59,036 bases of DNA from Armatimonadota bacterium (GCA_022563855.1 JADFMN010000014.1:1-59036), one strand, 5' to 3'. Shown: positions 24,489 to 33,679, counted from the stretch's first letter. Numbers and translations are program-made. Notes: generated by a model from the letters alone, not told the origin.

Positions 24489-24806
24489 CTAGCTGGATTG
24501 TTCCTCTAGTTTCGGGAATAGTTTCTCGAAGTCCTCAACGGCGACCTGCAGATGTGGATCCACATTCAGCGTAACGTATTCGCCGTCGAGGCTCAGTTGG
24601 TAAGCGTATGTCTTGCTAGAAAGCTGGGCGGCGCGCCCGTTTTCTGCTTGAAGAAGCTGTACGACGTCGCTTACGTCGCCGCTCCCTGCGTACTGTTTGG
24701 AGTTGCCATCCAGAACCGTCAGGTGCACGACCTGCCCTTCGACTTCAACGCGAAGAGTACGAGTGCCATGACGCTCCTGGAATTCAGCGGTTTGATGATC
24801 ACCCAT
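24489..24806 (-). CDS. small hypothetical protein
   Basis: 105 aa, soluble, mostly beta strands (GTRTLRVEVEGQVVHLTVLD, YAYQLSLDGEYVTLNVD) and a C-terminal acidic helix (VEDFEKLFPKLEEQ). No signal peptide. It lies between two tRNA-Ala remnants. No family recognised. Confidence 0.5.
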   Translation of the reverse strand: MGDHQTAEFQERHGTRTLRVEVEGQVVHLTVLDGNSKQYAGSGDVSDVVQLLQAENGRAAQLSSKTYAYQLSLDGEYVTLNVDPHLQVAVEDFEKLFPKLEEQSS

Positions 24807-24926
24807 GGAATCAGTTTATCCCCACATTACGAAAACTGACCAAGAACAAGCGCGCGAAGACGAAGGCCCAGGAGTGCGACGGGCTGAGGTATCTCCACAA
24901 GGTTCAGCGCACCTGGCCGCACCGAG

Positions 24927-24970
24927 CTGGCAGGCAGGGCGTCACGGGGTCGATTCCCGTAGCCTCCACC
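24927..24970 (+). other. degenerate tRNA-Ala(GGC) 3'-half remnant
   Basis: CTGGCAG anticodon loop (GGC), 3' stem GCAGG, T-arm ACGGGGTCGATTCCCGT and acceptor AGCCTCCACC. The T-loop has GTC for the usual TTC and the 5' stem is absent, so it is decayed. The acceptor strand is identical to that of the Ala(TGC) scar. Confidence 0.6.
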
Positions 24971-25054
24971 GCTAACTCGAACCTGACTCGGCCTTCGCGA
25001 GTTGTCTTGGATCCTTCGTTGAAGAACTGTTTGACATTCTAAGCTTGGTGTGAG

Positions 25055-25075
25055 TCCTCGTGATATAATCAAGGT
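25055..25075 (+). promoter_or_regulatory. extended -10 promoter of the first lectin/PQQ gene
   Basis: TGATATAAT (TG-n-TATAAT, extended -10) at 25061-25069 lies 6 bp before an ATG at 25076, so transcription would begin at or within a base or two of that ATG. The same TCCTCGTGATATAATC stands before the paralogue. No good -35 lies at 17 bp, as expected for an extended -10 promoter. Confidence 0.65.
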
Positions 25076-27178
25076 ATGGAAAACCTAGGGCGAGGCGCGT
25101 TGAGCGTTTGTACAATGGGAAGCCGTGGTCGAGTGGGGATGAAGGGTATTGGCGGCGTTGGGGCTTTGATCGCCTGCGCGAGCCTGTTCGCGGTGCTCCC
25201 CTCCGTGGGCCAAGCGCAGGTGCAATGGTCCGGGAACGGTCACATGTATGAGTTAGTGACCACGCCGAAGACCTGGAACGACGCAAAACTCGATGCGGAG
25301 AACAGAACGTTTTTGGGCGTCAGTGGTCACTTGCTCACGATAACTTCTCAAGCGGAGCAGGACTTTATCATCAACGTTTTCGGTGAGCCGCTTAGAGAAA
25401 AGTGGACGGGTGGATTCGAAATCCAGGGCGTATGGCAATGGGTTACCGGTGAATCGTTTGGATACACGAACTGGGCGCCTGGCGAACCAAACAACAATAC
25501 CGGGGTCATTAACTTTTTTGGTGCAGCCACACTCGGCACATGGAACGACATCACCCCCAATATTTCGCTCGGTTATTTTGTCGAATACGATACCACCACG
25601 CTCATCGCTTGGCCGATGGAAGGGCAGGACAGGTACGGCACCGACAGGGCCGTGACCGGGCCGGATCCCGGAGAGCTCATGAGGCCGCGGATCGAAACCC
25701 TTTTGGGTCCCGCCGGCGGTGTCAGCCACGGCCCTTCGCTCGGCTTTGATGGTATCGGCTACTTCGGATCGTGGTCGGGCAACCTGCTTTGCAAGTGGAA
25801 CTACAACACGGGCGAGGCCCTCGGTTCGTTCGACGCCCTAAACTTCATCCAGTGCACGCCGGCAATCGGGCCGAACGGCACGGTCTTCATAACGACCGTA
25901 CAGGATTCTGGCAGCACAAGGCCAGGGAGGGTCTTCGCGATCGACCCGAACACGATGGACTGGATCTGGAGTTTCGTTACCGGATACGTCAAGGTAAACG
26001 ACTGGGAGAGTTGCTCCCCGAACATCGGCCCGGACGGCGACGTCGTTGTTGGCTCGACGATCGGAAGGGTTTGGCGGCTAAACGGCGCCACAGGTGCGGT
26101 CGTTTGGCAAGCGCCGGTCGGTGAGTGTCGTTACACGATTCCGTTCAGCCGCGACGACACGATGGTGTATGCGAGCAACGGTACCGCCATGACAGCCCTA
26201 AACTACGCGGACGGCAGCGTGGCCTGGAGCGTCAACTTCGCGTCAAGGTTGGGCGCGCCCGGCGTCGCCTCCGACGGCACGATCGTCGTCGGCTCGGTCT
26301 TCGGAACGGTTTACGGGCTCGACCCGACCGACGGATCCACTCGCTGGACTTTCACGGCCCTGGACCAAGTACTGACCGCTCCGGGATTCAGCGCCGACGG
26401 CATAGCGTACGTCACCTCTCTTGATCACCGTCTGTACGCGCTTCGGGTCAGCGACGGCGTCCGCATGTGGTCGTACACAACGTCCGTCGAGATTTGCACG
26501 GCCCCGAGCGTCGGACACGACGGCAGAATCTATGTCGGCAACATTACCGGTGACCTGTATTCCATTTTGCCGTCGGGGGAATGCATCTGGCAGGTTCACG
26601 TCTGCAACGAAGTCAGGGGCCCGCTCTCAGTCGGTCCGGACGGATCCGTTTACGTGGGCTTTACCGGTGATCCCGGCGAACCCGGCGGGCTTCTAATCGT
26701 CCACCAGGACGAAGAACTGAAGATCTTGCCAGACAGCTTCTGGCTGTTCCGCGGGGTACTGGCCGACGGCGGGCTGGGCCATCTGTTCGATAGCGACGAT
26801 TGCTGGATGACGGTCTTGCCGGGGATCACGCTGAACCAATCTGAGCGGCAGGTGCAGCTCATCGTCGTCGGAACTGCTTCGACCGAGACGCCTTCTGAGC
26901 TTCGGTTCAGAGTGGAGGCCCACGCCGAGATCAACAACATCGGACAGTGGATCGAGCTTTGGAACTACGACACGAACTCATACGAACAGGTCGACTTCAT
27001 GATTGCCACGACGGTCGATTCGATCGTCGAAATCATCATCACAGTCGATCCGCAGCGGTTCATCGAACCGGGCACGATGGAGATGAAAGCCAAGGTCAGT
27101 TACAAGGAGGCTGGCATTGTGCTCCAATTCCCGTGGCTGATCAGCTTCGACATGACCGCTTGGGTGATCGTTCCGTAG
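25076..27178 (+). CDS. secreted C-type lectin/PQQ-propeller protein with shared C-terminal domain
   Basis: 700 aa from ATG 25076, which would be leaderless; ATG 25139 (MKGIGGVGALIAC) is the alternative and gives a normal signal peptide ending GQAQ. Residues about 50-170 are a C-type-lectin-like domain: WNDAKLDAENR, GHLLTITSQAEQDFI, WQWVTGE, YTNWAPGEPNN, GTWND and GYFVEYD. Residues about 175-545 hold PQQ-like beta-propeller repeats (NTMDWIWSF, GAVVWQAPVG, GSTRWTF, VRMWSYTT). The last 150 residues are the domain shared with the 5784-7163 and 27410-29509 proteins. Exported; the lectin domain suggests glycan binding. No Ca2+ site is proven. Confidence 0.8.
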   Translation: MENLGRGALSVCTMGSRGRVGMKGIGGVGALIACASLFAVLPSVGQAQVQWSGNGHMYELVTTPKTWNDAKLDAENRTFLGVSGHLLTITSQAEQDFIINVFGEPLREKWTGGFEIQGVWQWVTGESFGYTNWAPGEPNNNTGVINFFGAATLGTWNDITPNISLGYFVEYDTTTLIAWPMEGQDRYGTDRAVTGPDPGELMRPRIETLLGPAGGVSHGPSLGFDGIGYFGSWSGNLLCKWNYNTGEALGSFDALNFIQCTPAIGPNGTVFITTVQDSGSTRPGRVFAIDPNTMDWIWSFVTGYVKVNDWESCSPNIGPDGDVVVGSTIGRVWRLNGATGAVVWQAPVGECRYTIPFSRDDTMVYASNGTAMTALNYADGSVAWSVNFASRLGAPGVASDGTIVVGSVFGTVYGLDPTDGSTRWTFTALDQVLTAPGFSADGIAYVTSLDHRLYALRVSDGVRMWSYTTSVEICTAPSVGHDGRIYVGNITGDLYSILPSGECIWQVHVCNEVRGPLSVGPDGSVYVGFTGDPGEPGGLLIVHQDEELKILPDSFWLFRGVLADGGLGHLFDSDDCWMTVLPGITLNQSERQVQLIVVGTASTETPSELRFRVEAHAEINNIGQWIELWNYDTNSYEQVDFMIATTVDSIVEIIITVDPQRFIEPGTMEMKAKVSYKEAGIVLQFPWLISFDMTAWVIVP

Positions 27179-27388
27179 ACGGCCTGCGACAACTGGCCAG
27201 CGCGAGGCGAGCCTCTTGCCTCGCCGTGTCGGTCAATATGCATCTTGTCCTTCAGCGGGCCGTCGTCGTTTCGCTTCATGCCCGTGGTATGCGCGGATTG
27301 ACTTCGTTCGTTGTCCCCCGTCCTTCCTCCGCAAGTTGTCTTCGATTTTTCTTCTATAAACTGTCGGACATTGTGAGTTGGCGGTAAA

Positions 27389-27409
27389 TCCTCGTGATAT
27401 AATCGTGGT
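27389..27409 (+). promoter_or_regulatory. extended -10 promoter of the second lectin/PQQ gene
   Basis: TGATATAAT at 27395-27403, again 6 bp before the ATG. The block from this promoter through the first 60 bases of the frame is almost identical to that of the first paralogue, whereas the coding parts beyond diverge much more. The 210 bases before it hold no gene. Confidence 0.65.
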
Positions 27410-29509
27410 ATGGAAAACCTAGGGCGAGGCGCGATGAGCGTTTGTACAATGGGAAGCCGTGGTCGAGTGGGGATGAGAGGTATTGGTGGCGCATGGGCCT
27501 TGATTGCCTGTGCGAGCCTGTTCGCGGGGTTCCCCTCCGTGAGTCAGGCGCAAACGCAATGGTCTGCAAACGGCCACGTTTATCGGTTAGAGACGACCCC
27601 TCGCACCTGGACCGACGCGAAAGTTGCTGCGGAGAGCAGTTCCTATAGGGGTGTCACGGGGCACCTGCTCACGATCACATCTCAAGCAGAGCAAGATTTC
27701 CTTATTAACACTTTTGGCGGGTTGCTGTGGGATACCTATCTCGGGGGATTCCTGGATTTAGGGGTTTGGAAATGGGTGACTGCGGAACCGTTCAATTATA
27801 CGAACTGGGCGTTCGGAGAGCCGCGTGGCAGCTCTCCGGTGATTTACTTCGACCCGGCGACTCCGCTGGGTGAGTGGAGCAACGCAACGGGCACTGTGGC
27901 TCTACCCTATTTCGTAGAATACGAACTCCCACGTCTTATCGGCTGGCCTATGGAGCTCCAGAACCGCTTTGGCAACAGCAGGGCGATTAGCGGGCCGGAT
28001 CCTGGGACCATTACGACGCCGTGGATCGACTACCGCATGAGTCCGACAGAAGTGGTCAGTCACGGACCAGCCATTGGGGCTGACGGTATCGGTTACTACG
28101 GTACTTGGATCGGCAGTGACTTGGTCAAATTCGATGTAGCAACCGGTGCTATTCTCGGCAGTTTCGACGCCTTGGGATGGATTCAATGTACGCCCGCGAT
28201 TGGGGACAACGGGCTGATTTACATTACTACTGTAAAGGCCTTTAGCCAGCATCCGCCTGGTCGTATCTTCGCCGTCGATCCGAACACGATGGACTGGGTA
28301 TGGGCTTTCCAGACCAATTACAACAAGGTCAGCGACTACGAGAGTTGCTCGCCGACCATCGGACCGGATGGCGACATCGTCGTCGGCTCAAAGATCGGTA
28401 AAGCGTGGCGCTTGGACGGTGCAACGGGTGCGATCGAATGGGAAGTCACTTTCAACGGTGCCCAATATACGATTCCGTTCAGTCGCGACGATACAAAGGT
28501 GTTCGTCAGCAACGATGAAGTCATGACCGCGATAAACTACGCTGACGGTACCATCGCTTGGAGTTACACCGCAGGTTCGTGGTTCGGCGCTCCCAGCGTC
28601 GCTCCCGACGGAACACTCGTCGTAGGATCAGCGTCCGGAACCGTGTACGGTTTCGACCCGGACACCGGCACCATTCTCTGGACATTCACAGCCCTCGGCA
28701 AGGTGCTCGCGGCCCCGGCGTTCAGCACCGATGGTGTCGCGTACGTGTGCAGCTATGATCACCGCCTATACGCGCTGAGAACCTCCGACGGGGCACGGCT
28801 CTGGTCGTTTACGGGAACCTTCGAAAACCGGTCGTCACCCAGCGTGGGTCCCGATGGGCGAATCTACTTTGGCAACCCAATCGGAAGCCTCTACAGCGTG
28901 GCCCCGGACGGAACACTCATTTGGTTCGCCCAGTCGGCTGGCAGCGTAAGAGGGCAAATCACGGTCGGATCGGACGGCACCCTTTACATGGGGCCGCTGG
29001 GAGGCGGGCTCGTAATCATTCGCCAGCATGAGACCCGCAACCTTGCCGAGTCGTATTCGATCATTCGCGGAATCCACGTGTCAGGCGATGTGGCCGACAC
29101 GTGGGAAAGCGATAATTCGTATTTCGTCGTTCGACCTGGAATCACGCTGAATCGAACTGAGGCACCAGTGGATATGGTGTTCGAAAGCACCGCGCTGAAA
29201 GACACGCCGAGCGAATTCCGGTTCACGCTAGAAGCGCATGTCTCAATCTGGGGTATGTCACAACGGATCGAGCTATTTGATTTCGTTGCTGGCAGCTGGG
29301 AAGAGGTCGACGTCAGAATGGCAACAACCACCGACTCGGTCGTTACAATTGACGTGCCAGCTAATCCTGAGCGCTTCGTTGAACCTACGACCGGGGTGAC
29401 GAGAGTGCGCGTGAGTTTTAAGCAAGCCGGGCCGATCCTTCAATTCCCGTGGTTTGCACGGATTAACTTCGCCGGGTGGCGCATGGTTCCGAAGTGGATC
29501 CCAGTCTAG
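27410..29509 (+). CDS. secreted C-type lectin/PQQ-propeller protein, paralogue
   Basis: 699 aa with the same order as its neighbour: signal region ending SQAQ, C-type-lectin-like domain (GHLLTITSQAEQDFL, WKWVTAE, YTNWAFGEP, YFVEYE), PQQ-type propeller repeats (MDWVWAFQTNYNKV, GAIEWEVTF, GTILWTFTAL) and the C-terminal beta domain (SYSIIRGIHVSGDVADTW...). The lectin acceptor segment lacks the PNN of the first copy (GEPRGSS), so ligand specificity probably differs. Tandem duplication with 231 bp between the genes. Start choice as for the first copy (27410 or 27473). Confidence 0.8.
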   Translation: MENLGRGAMSVCTMGSRGRVGMRGIGGAWALIACASLFAGFPSVSQAQTQWSANGHVYRLETTPRTWTDAKVAAESSSYRGVTGHLLTITSQAEQDFLINTFGGLLWDTYLGGFLDLGVWKWVTAEPFNYTNWAFGEPRGSSPVIYFDPATPLGEWSNATGTVALPYFVEYELPRLIGWPMELQNRFGNSRAISGPDPGTITTPWIDYRMSPTEVVSHGPAIGADGIGYYGTWIGSDLVKFDVATGAILGSFDALGWIQCTPAIGDNGLIYITTVKAFSQHPPGRIFAVDPNTMDWVWAFQTNYNKVSDYESCSPTIGPDGDIVVGSKIGKAWRLDGATGAIEWEVTFNGAQYTIPFSRDDTKVFVSNDEVMTAINYADGTIAWSYTAGSWFGAPSVAPDGTLVVGSASGTVYGFDPDTGTILWTFTALGKVLAAPAFSTDGVAYVCSYDHRLYALRTSDGARLWSFTGTFENRSSPSVGPDGRIYFGNPIGSLYSVAPDGTLIWFAQSAGSVRGQITVGSDGTLYMGPLGGGLVIIRQHETRNLAESYSIIRGIHVSGDVADTWESDNSYFVVRPGITLNRTEAPVDMVFESTALKDTPSEFRFTLEAHVSIWGMSQRIELFDFVAGSWEEVDVRMATTTDSVVTIDVPANPERFVEPTTGVTRVRVSFKQAGPILQFPWFARINFAGWRMVPKWIPV

Positions 29510-29592
29510 GCGTAGACCTGCCACTCCGTACTCTCACCGATGCAGCGAGCCCTGGCATCGGGCCAGGGCGCACCGCCAAGAAACCGACTGCG

Positions 29593-30228
29593 CTAGCGAG
29601 CGCCCGAGCCTGAAACCTCGACGAAGTTCGACCACCGAGTGATCTTCAGGTGGGCCGCGCGAGACCAGAAGCCCCAAAACTCCGCCGCCTTCAGCCGGTC
29701 GAACTCGATCATCGGCACGGTCACGCTGGAAACGTAGGTGACGCGGTAGGACAGGCGCTGCGATTCTGCTACGCCCGCGAGGACGACGAGCGACGGCACG
29801 TTCTCCGCAGACAACGAGACGTACTCTCCGTCTGCCGTGATCTTTAGAACTTTCGACCTCTTCCCACGGAAGAAGACGTCCGTCCGCCCGACAATGGCCT
29901 TGGACTCCATGTCGAGCGACGACAGAACCTCCCCGAAGCCGGAAGCTGCAGTGGGCGCTGTTGTCGAAGAAGGGTCCGCAACAACGTAGACTGACAGTAA
30001 ATAGTGAGGCTTCCAACCGACGGAGTACGCCCACCGGTCGGTGCTCCCGATCCGCGCGAGCAGCTCGTAGAACTCGTCACGGTCCTCGGTCGTGAAGTTG
30101 ACGACTACGGTGCCGTTCGCCGTCGTGAAGCTCGTCGCCTCGATCTTCGTCGGGGCTCCCGTTGCGTCCTGTTGCGCAAGCGCTGCGCTGCCTACCAATA
30201 AAAGGCTCAGCAAGGCTCCTGCCTTCAT
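29593..30228 (-). CDS. secreted hypothetical protein
   Basis: 211 aa from the ATG at 30228, preceded by AGGAG, with a signal peptide (MKAGALLSLLLVGSAALAQQ). The mature part is beta-rich, with FTTANGTVVVNFTTEDRDEF, YLLSVYVVADP, KVLKITADGEYVSLSAENV and a strand-rich end. ADGEYVSL recurs as DGEYVTL in the 24489-24806 protein. No family recognised. Divergent from the aminopeptidase gene, 89 bp apart. Confidence 0.6.
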   Translation of the reverse strand: MKAGALLSLLLVGSAALAQQDATGAPTKIEATSFTTANGTVVVNFTTEDRDEFYELLARIGSTDRWAYSVGWKPHYLLSVYVVADPSSTTAPTAASGFGEVLSSLDMESKAIVGRTDVFFRGKRSKVLKITADGEYVSLSAENVPSLVVLAGVAESQRLSYRVTYVSSVTVPMIEFDRLKAAEFWGFWSRAAHLKITRWSNFVEVSGSGAR

Positions 30229-30317
30229 CTTCTTGCTCCTGCCGTTTCGACGCAAGTCGCCGGGCTCTGGTAACACACCTCCCGAATGGCGTAGGTATCC
30301 TCGCTTGCAAGGCTCCC

Positions 30318-32030
30318 ATGAGACCGGTCGCACTTGTTACGCTCGCCCTGCTGTCCTGCTCCGTCATGGCCGACGGGTACAAGCGTCAGCCGGGGATCGA
30401 CATTACGAACTACGAGTTCCGGCTGACGTTGAGCGACGAGACGGACAGGATCGAGGGTTTGGCCGAGATCAGTCTGCGGATCGTGCAGAGCGGCGTTGAG
30501 GGAATCTGGCTCGACCTGAAGAGCAAGGTTGGCGACAAAGGGATGGTCGTTGAAGCAGTGTCCTGCTCTGCTTCTCCCGTTACGTACACACACGTCGATG
30601 ACAGGCTGCTGATCAAGTTCGCCGTTGAGCCAAGCATCAACCAGTCGATGCACGTCCTCGTGAAGTACGCCGGCGTTCCGACCGGCGGGCTGTGGATCGG
30701 CGACAACAAGCACGGCGACCGGGGGTTCTTCAGCCTGAACTGGCCGAACCGCGCTCGCGAATGGCTGCCGATGATCGACCACCCGTATGACAAGGCGACG
30801 CACGAGTTCATCGTCACCGCGCCCGCTCACTATCAGGTCGTCTCGGGCGGACTGTTGGTGGAAGAGACCGACAACGACGACGGCACGACGACGACGCACT
30901 GGAAGCAGTCGGTGCCGATTGCTTCGTGGCTGACTGCTCTCGCCGTCTCGCGATTTTCGGTTCGCAACTTCGACGACTACGAAGGCGTTCAATTATCGAC
31001 TTGGGTGTTCCCGCAGGACCGCGCGAAAGGCGTCGCGACTTTCGAGGTTCCGGTCGCACGCGCGGTTAGGTTCTTCAGCGAGAGCATCGGCGAGTTTCCG
31101 TATGAGAAGCTCGCGAACATACAGGCTGCGGGTTTCGGTGGAGGAACAGAACTCGCCAGTGCGATTTTCTACGGTCAAGACTCGGTGACCGACCGCGCGG
31201 CGACCGGCCTCGTCGTTCACGAGATCGCGCACCAGTGGTGGGGGAACTCCGTCACCGAAAATGACTGGAACGACGTCTGGCTGAGCGAGGGGTTCGCGAC
31301 GTACTTCACGCTGCTCTACATCGAGCAGTACGAGGGCCGCGAGGCGTTCGTCGAGGGACTCAAGCGCGCAAGAGACCGCGTCTATGAGATGGAAGCGGAC
31401 AACCCGAACCGCCCGGTCGTACACGCCGACCTGCAGGATATGAGCCTCGTCACCAGCGGCATACAATACCAGAAAGGCGCGTGGGTGCTGCACATGCTGC
31501 GAGAGAAGATCGGCACTGAGGTCTTCTGGCGAGGCATTCGCAAGTACTACGCGAAGTACCGCGATAAGAACGCCTCGACGGACGACTTCCGGCGAGTGAT
31601 GGAGGAGGTGTCTGGCAGTAACCTAGAACGGTTCTTCGACAAGTGGCTGACACGCGGCGTCTCGCCCGAGATCGAGATCGATTGGCACTACGATGACGAG
31701 AAACAGATCATTGTCTTGGAGGTGAAGCAAATACAAGACGGCCCCGTTCACGATCTTGACTTGAAGATTCGCTTGATGAATCGCAGTGGACAAACTAGAG
31801 ATCACTATATTTGGGCGAGCCCACGCAGGACGTACACGTTTAAACTGCCGTCGAACGGCAACGAAGAAATCGTCGCCATCGACCCGGAAACGCAAACTCT
31901 GTTGCGCTGGAAGATTGAAATACGGGACTCGTCAGCCATCGAAACGAAAAGTAACGATCGGGCTGTCGTACTGGGAATCCGGGCCCTCCCGTCGTCTCCC
32001 GCCGTTGTCGGCCATGTCGCGCCCGTTTGA
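30318..32030 (+). CDS. M1 family zinc aminopeptidase
   Basis: 570 aa from ATG 30318 with a short signal peptide (cleavage near SVMADG). Zinc site HEIAHQWW at residues 301-308 with the distal Glu in WLSEGFATY (HExxH-x18-E), as in M1 aminopeptidases. The exopeptidase motif normally G-x-M-E-N is GGTEL (about 275-279) here. The catalytic Tyr region and the C-terminal domain to about residue 540 fit M1 enzymes of 550-650 aa. The last 40 residues are encoded by DNA overlapping the end of the convergent frameshifted gene. Removes N-terminal residues from peptides, probably periplasmic. Confidence 0.85.
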   Translation: MRPVALVTLALLSCSVMADGYKRQPGIDITNYEFRLTLSDETDRIEGLAEISLRIVQSGVEGIWLDLKSKVGDKGMVVEAVSCSASPVTYTHVDDRLLIKFAVEPSINQSMHVLVKYAGVPTGGLWIGDNKHGDRGFFSLNWPNRAREWLPMIDHPYDKATHEFIVTAPAHYQVVSGGLLVEETDNDDGTTTTHWKQSVPIASWLTALAVSRFSVRNFDDYEGVQLSTWVFPQDRAKGVATFEVPVARAVRFFSESIGEFPYEKLANIQAAGFGGGTELASAIFYGQDSVTDRAATGLVVHEIAHQWWGNSVTENDWNDVWLSEGFATYFTLLYIEQYEGREAFVEGLKRARDRVYEMEADNPNRPVVHADLQDMSLVTSGIQYQKGAWVLHMLREKIGTEVFWRGIRKYYAKYRDKNASTDDFRRVMEEVSGSNLERFFDKWLTRGVSPEIEIDWHYDDEKQIIVLEVKQIQDGPVHDLDLKIRLMNRSGQTRDHYIWASPRRTYTFKLPSNGNEEIVAIDPETQTLLRWKIEIRDSSAIETKSNDRAVVLGIRALPSSPAVVGHVAPV

Positions 32031-33193
32031 ATACATCGTCAGCGAGTCCCCTGACGGCAGGTAGTGGATACGATCGCCGAACGGGTCAGCCGGATCGACT
32101 TCAGCGGTCTGCGCAGCCACTTCCAGAGTCGGCCATGCGCCGTTCGCCCGACGATACTCCATCGCTGCCAACCCGATTTTCGTCATCCGAGCCCGTACGC
32201 GAGCGGAAAGCTCTCCATAGTGCGTCGACGAGGTCATCGGCAACAGGACCGCCATCACCATGTTGGAGAGAATGGTGGCCAGATCTTCTGTGTCCTCCTC
32301 GAGCTCCGCGTCCAGCGCTTCCTCAACTTTGACGACCGCCGCATGATCGCCCCACACATCCGCATAGCCAACCATGATACGCAAGTACCTTTCGCGCATC
32401 GAGTCGTGATAATCCGCGAACGGGAGCAGCTTGTCCACACTTGTTCCCGCAGCACCCTGTCCCGAGGACTCGCCCAATACGTCGCTCAACTTCACTTCCC
32501 CGCTGGCTAGCTGGTCGATCACCGCTAGGGTCAGTGGTACCTCCCTCCTCAGTCCGGTCATGAACGGCGTCTCTTTCATCGAGGCCACGAACTCCGTGAG
32601 CAGCGCAAGCCCCTTCTCGTCGTCGGAGAAGTAGGTCGCCACCCTCACGATGGCCGCGTGGGTAGACACATCAACCGATTGCGCGACGAGCGCGCCGAGA
32701 AGACCCGGCTGGTCGGCAGCGTGACCGGCCACGGTTTGCATAGCGCGCAACGACTTCAGGACATCTTCGTACCGCCCATCTTCTGCCGCCGTCACGACTA
32801 GAAGGCGGTGCAATCCGGCGACACGCCTCATCGTGGTGACGTGACGAATCTTGAGGTCCAAGAACGGTTCCAGTCTCCGGGCTGGTAGTAGCGCGGCCTC
32901 GAAGTCACTGCCCACAGCTCGGGCATGATGTCTTCGTAGGAAGCTAGCACCTCGTCAGCGATCTTGCGGTCGCCGTTTCCCGACCAGTAGGCGTACACCT
33001 CGCGCGGCAGGAAGCGGAGATTGTGATCTACCGCGACGTAGAAACGGTGGCTGTCGTACTTCGGCGCAATCGTGTGCTGCTCGTATTCATCGATGGCGAG
33101 CAAGAACCCGTACGCACGCGCGCGCTCTTGTAGGCTTTGAGCCGACTGTGTCGCACTCATAAAGAATGCGACGATGCAAATTGCGCCCACCAT
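31932..33193 (-). pseudogene. frameshifted secreted helical protein
   Basis: Two overlapping frames appear to be one gene. The first (from ATG 33193) has a signal or anchor helix (VGAICIVAFFMSATQSAQ) and runs to PRYYQPGDW, then ends in a short unrelated tail at 32828. The second, in another frame from about 32915, resumes as LDLKIRHVTTMRRVAGLHRL and continues for about 300 helical residues with a C-terminal YRRANGAWPTL...DPFG.RI.Y segment as in pseudopilin-like linker regions. The shift lies between about 32830 and 32870. Either a true frameshift or a sequencing error; without it the protein would be about 410 aa. No family named. Confidence 0.55.
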
Positions 33194-33227
33194 GGCTCTA
33201 TTGTATCAGCAATGAACGCCTCTACGA

Positions 33228-33617
33228 TCAGACTTCGCGCGAACGGTGGAAGTGTACATGCTTCCACCCTGCTGAACTCTTCTTCCAGACGCGCGTCTCC
33301 TGGAACCGGTCCGTGACGTCTCGACCGTCCGAGTCTTTGCGCTGCACGAGCCTGACGTAGCAGACAAGCCCTGCGTCTTCGCCCAGAAGATCCACCCGCG
33401 GCTCGACCATCGTCTCCGCACGCACGGACTTGCCGTGGGTGTTCTCAAAGTAGAAACGGTGGAACTCCATTCCCTCGACGAGGTGCCCCTTCGTCTCCGG
33501 CTCGAAGCACGTCAGCGCCGGGTCGCACAGCGAGACGTAGGTCTCCCAGTCGCCGCTCGAAATGCTGTCGAGCAGCCGCTGCGTCAACTCCAAAAGCTCG
33601 TCGCGCGAATCTGCCAT
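33228..33617 (-). CDS. CaMKII-association-domain (SnoaL/NTF2-like) protein
   Basis: 129 aa. Family blocks are clear: ELTQRLLDSISSGDWETYVS, CDPALTCFEPETKGHLVEGM, FHRFYFEN, and a C-terminal ETRVWKKSSAGWKHVHFHRS. This is the NTF2-like fold found in calcium/calmodulin-dependent kinase II association domains and in bacterial stand-alone versions, where the cavity binds unknown ligands. No signal peptide. It stands 34 bp upstream of the frameshifted gene on the same strand. Confidence 0.8.
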   Translation of the reverse strand: MADSRDELLELTQRLLDSISSGDWETYVSLCDPALTCFEPETKGHLVEGMEFHRFYFENTHGKSVRAETMVEPRVDLLGEDAGLVCYVRLVQRKDSDGRDVTDRFQETRVWKKSSAGWKHVHFHRSREV

Positions 33618-33644
33618 GACGAAGCGATGTTACCTATGAAGTTG

Positions 33645-33666
33645 CTCCCCCAAGGCATTGGGGGAG
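33645..33666. terminator. hairpin between the Xaa-Pro aminopeptidase and the CaMKII-like gene
   Basis: A perfect 9-bp stem CTCCCCCAA/TTGGGGGAG around GGCA. It lies just downstream of the minus-strand aminopeptidase stop region's upstream neighbour and has no T tract. Confidence 0.35.
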
Positions 33667-33679
33667 GGTGCCGCACCCG

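Noticed and set aside
30162-30317. Upstream extension of the M1 aminopeptidase
   Set aside because: It overlaps the divergent gene and the signal peptide starts at 30318.
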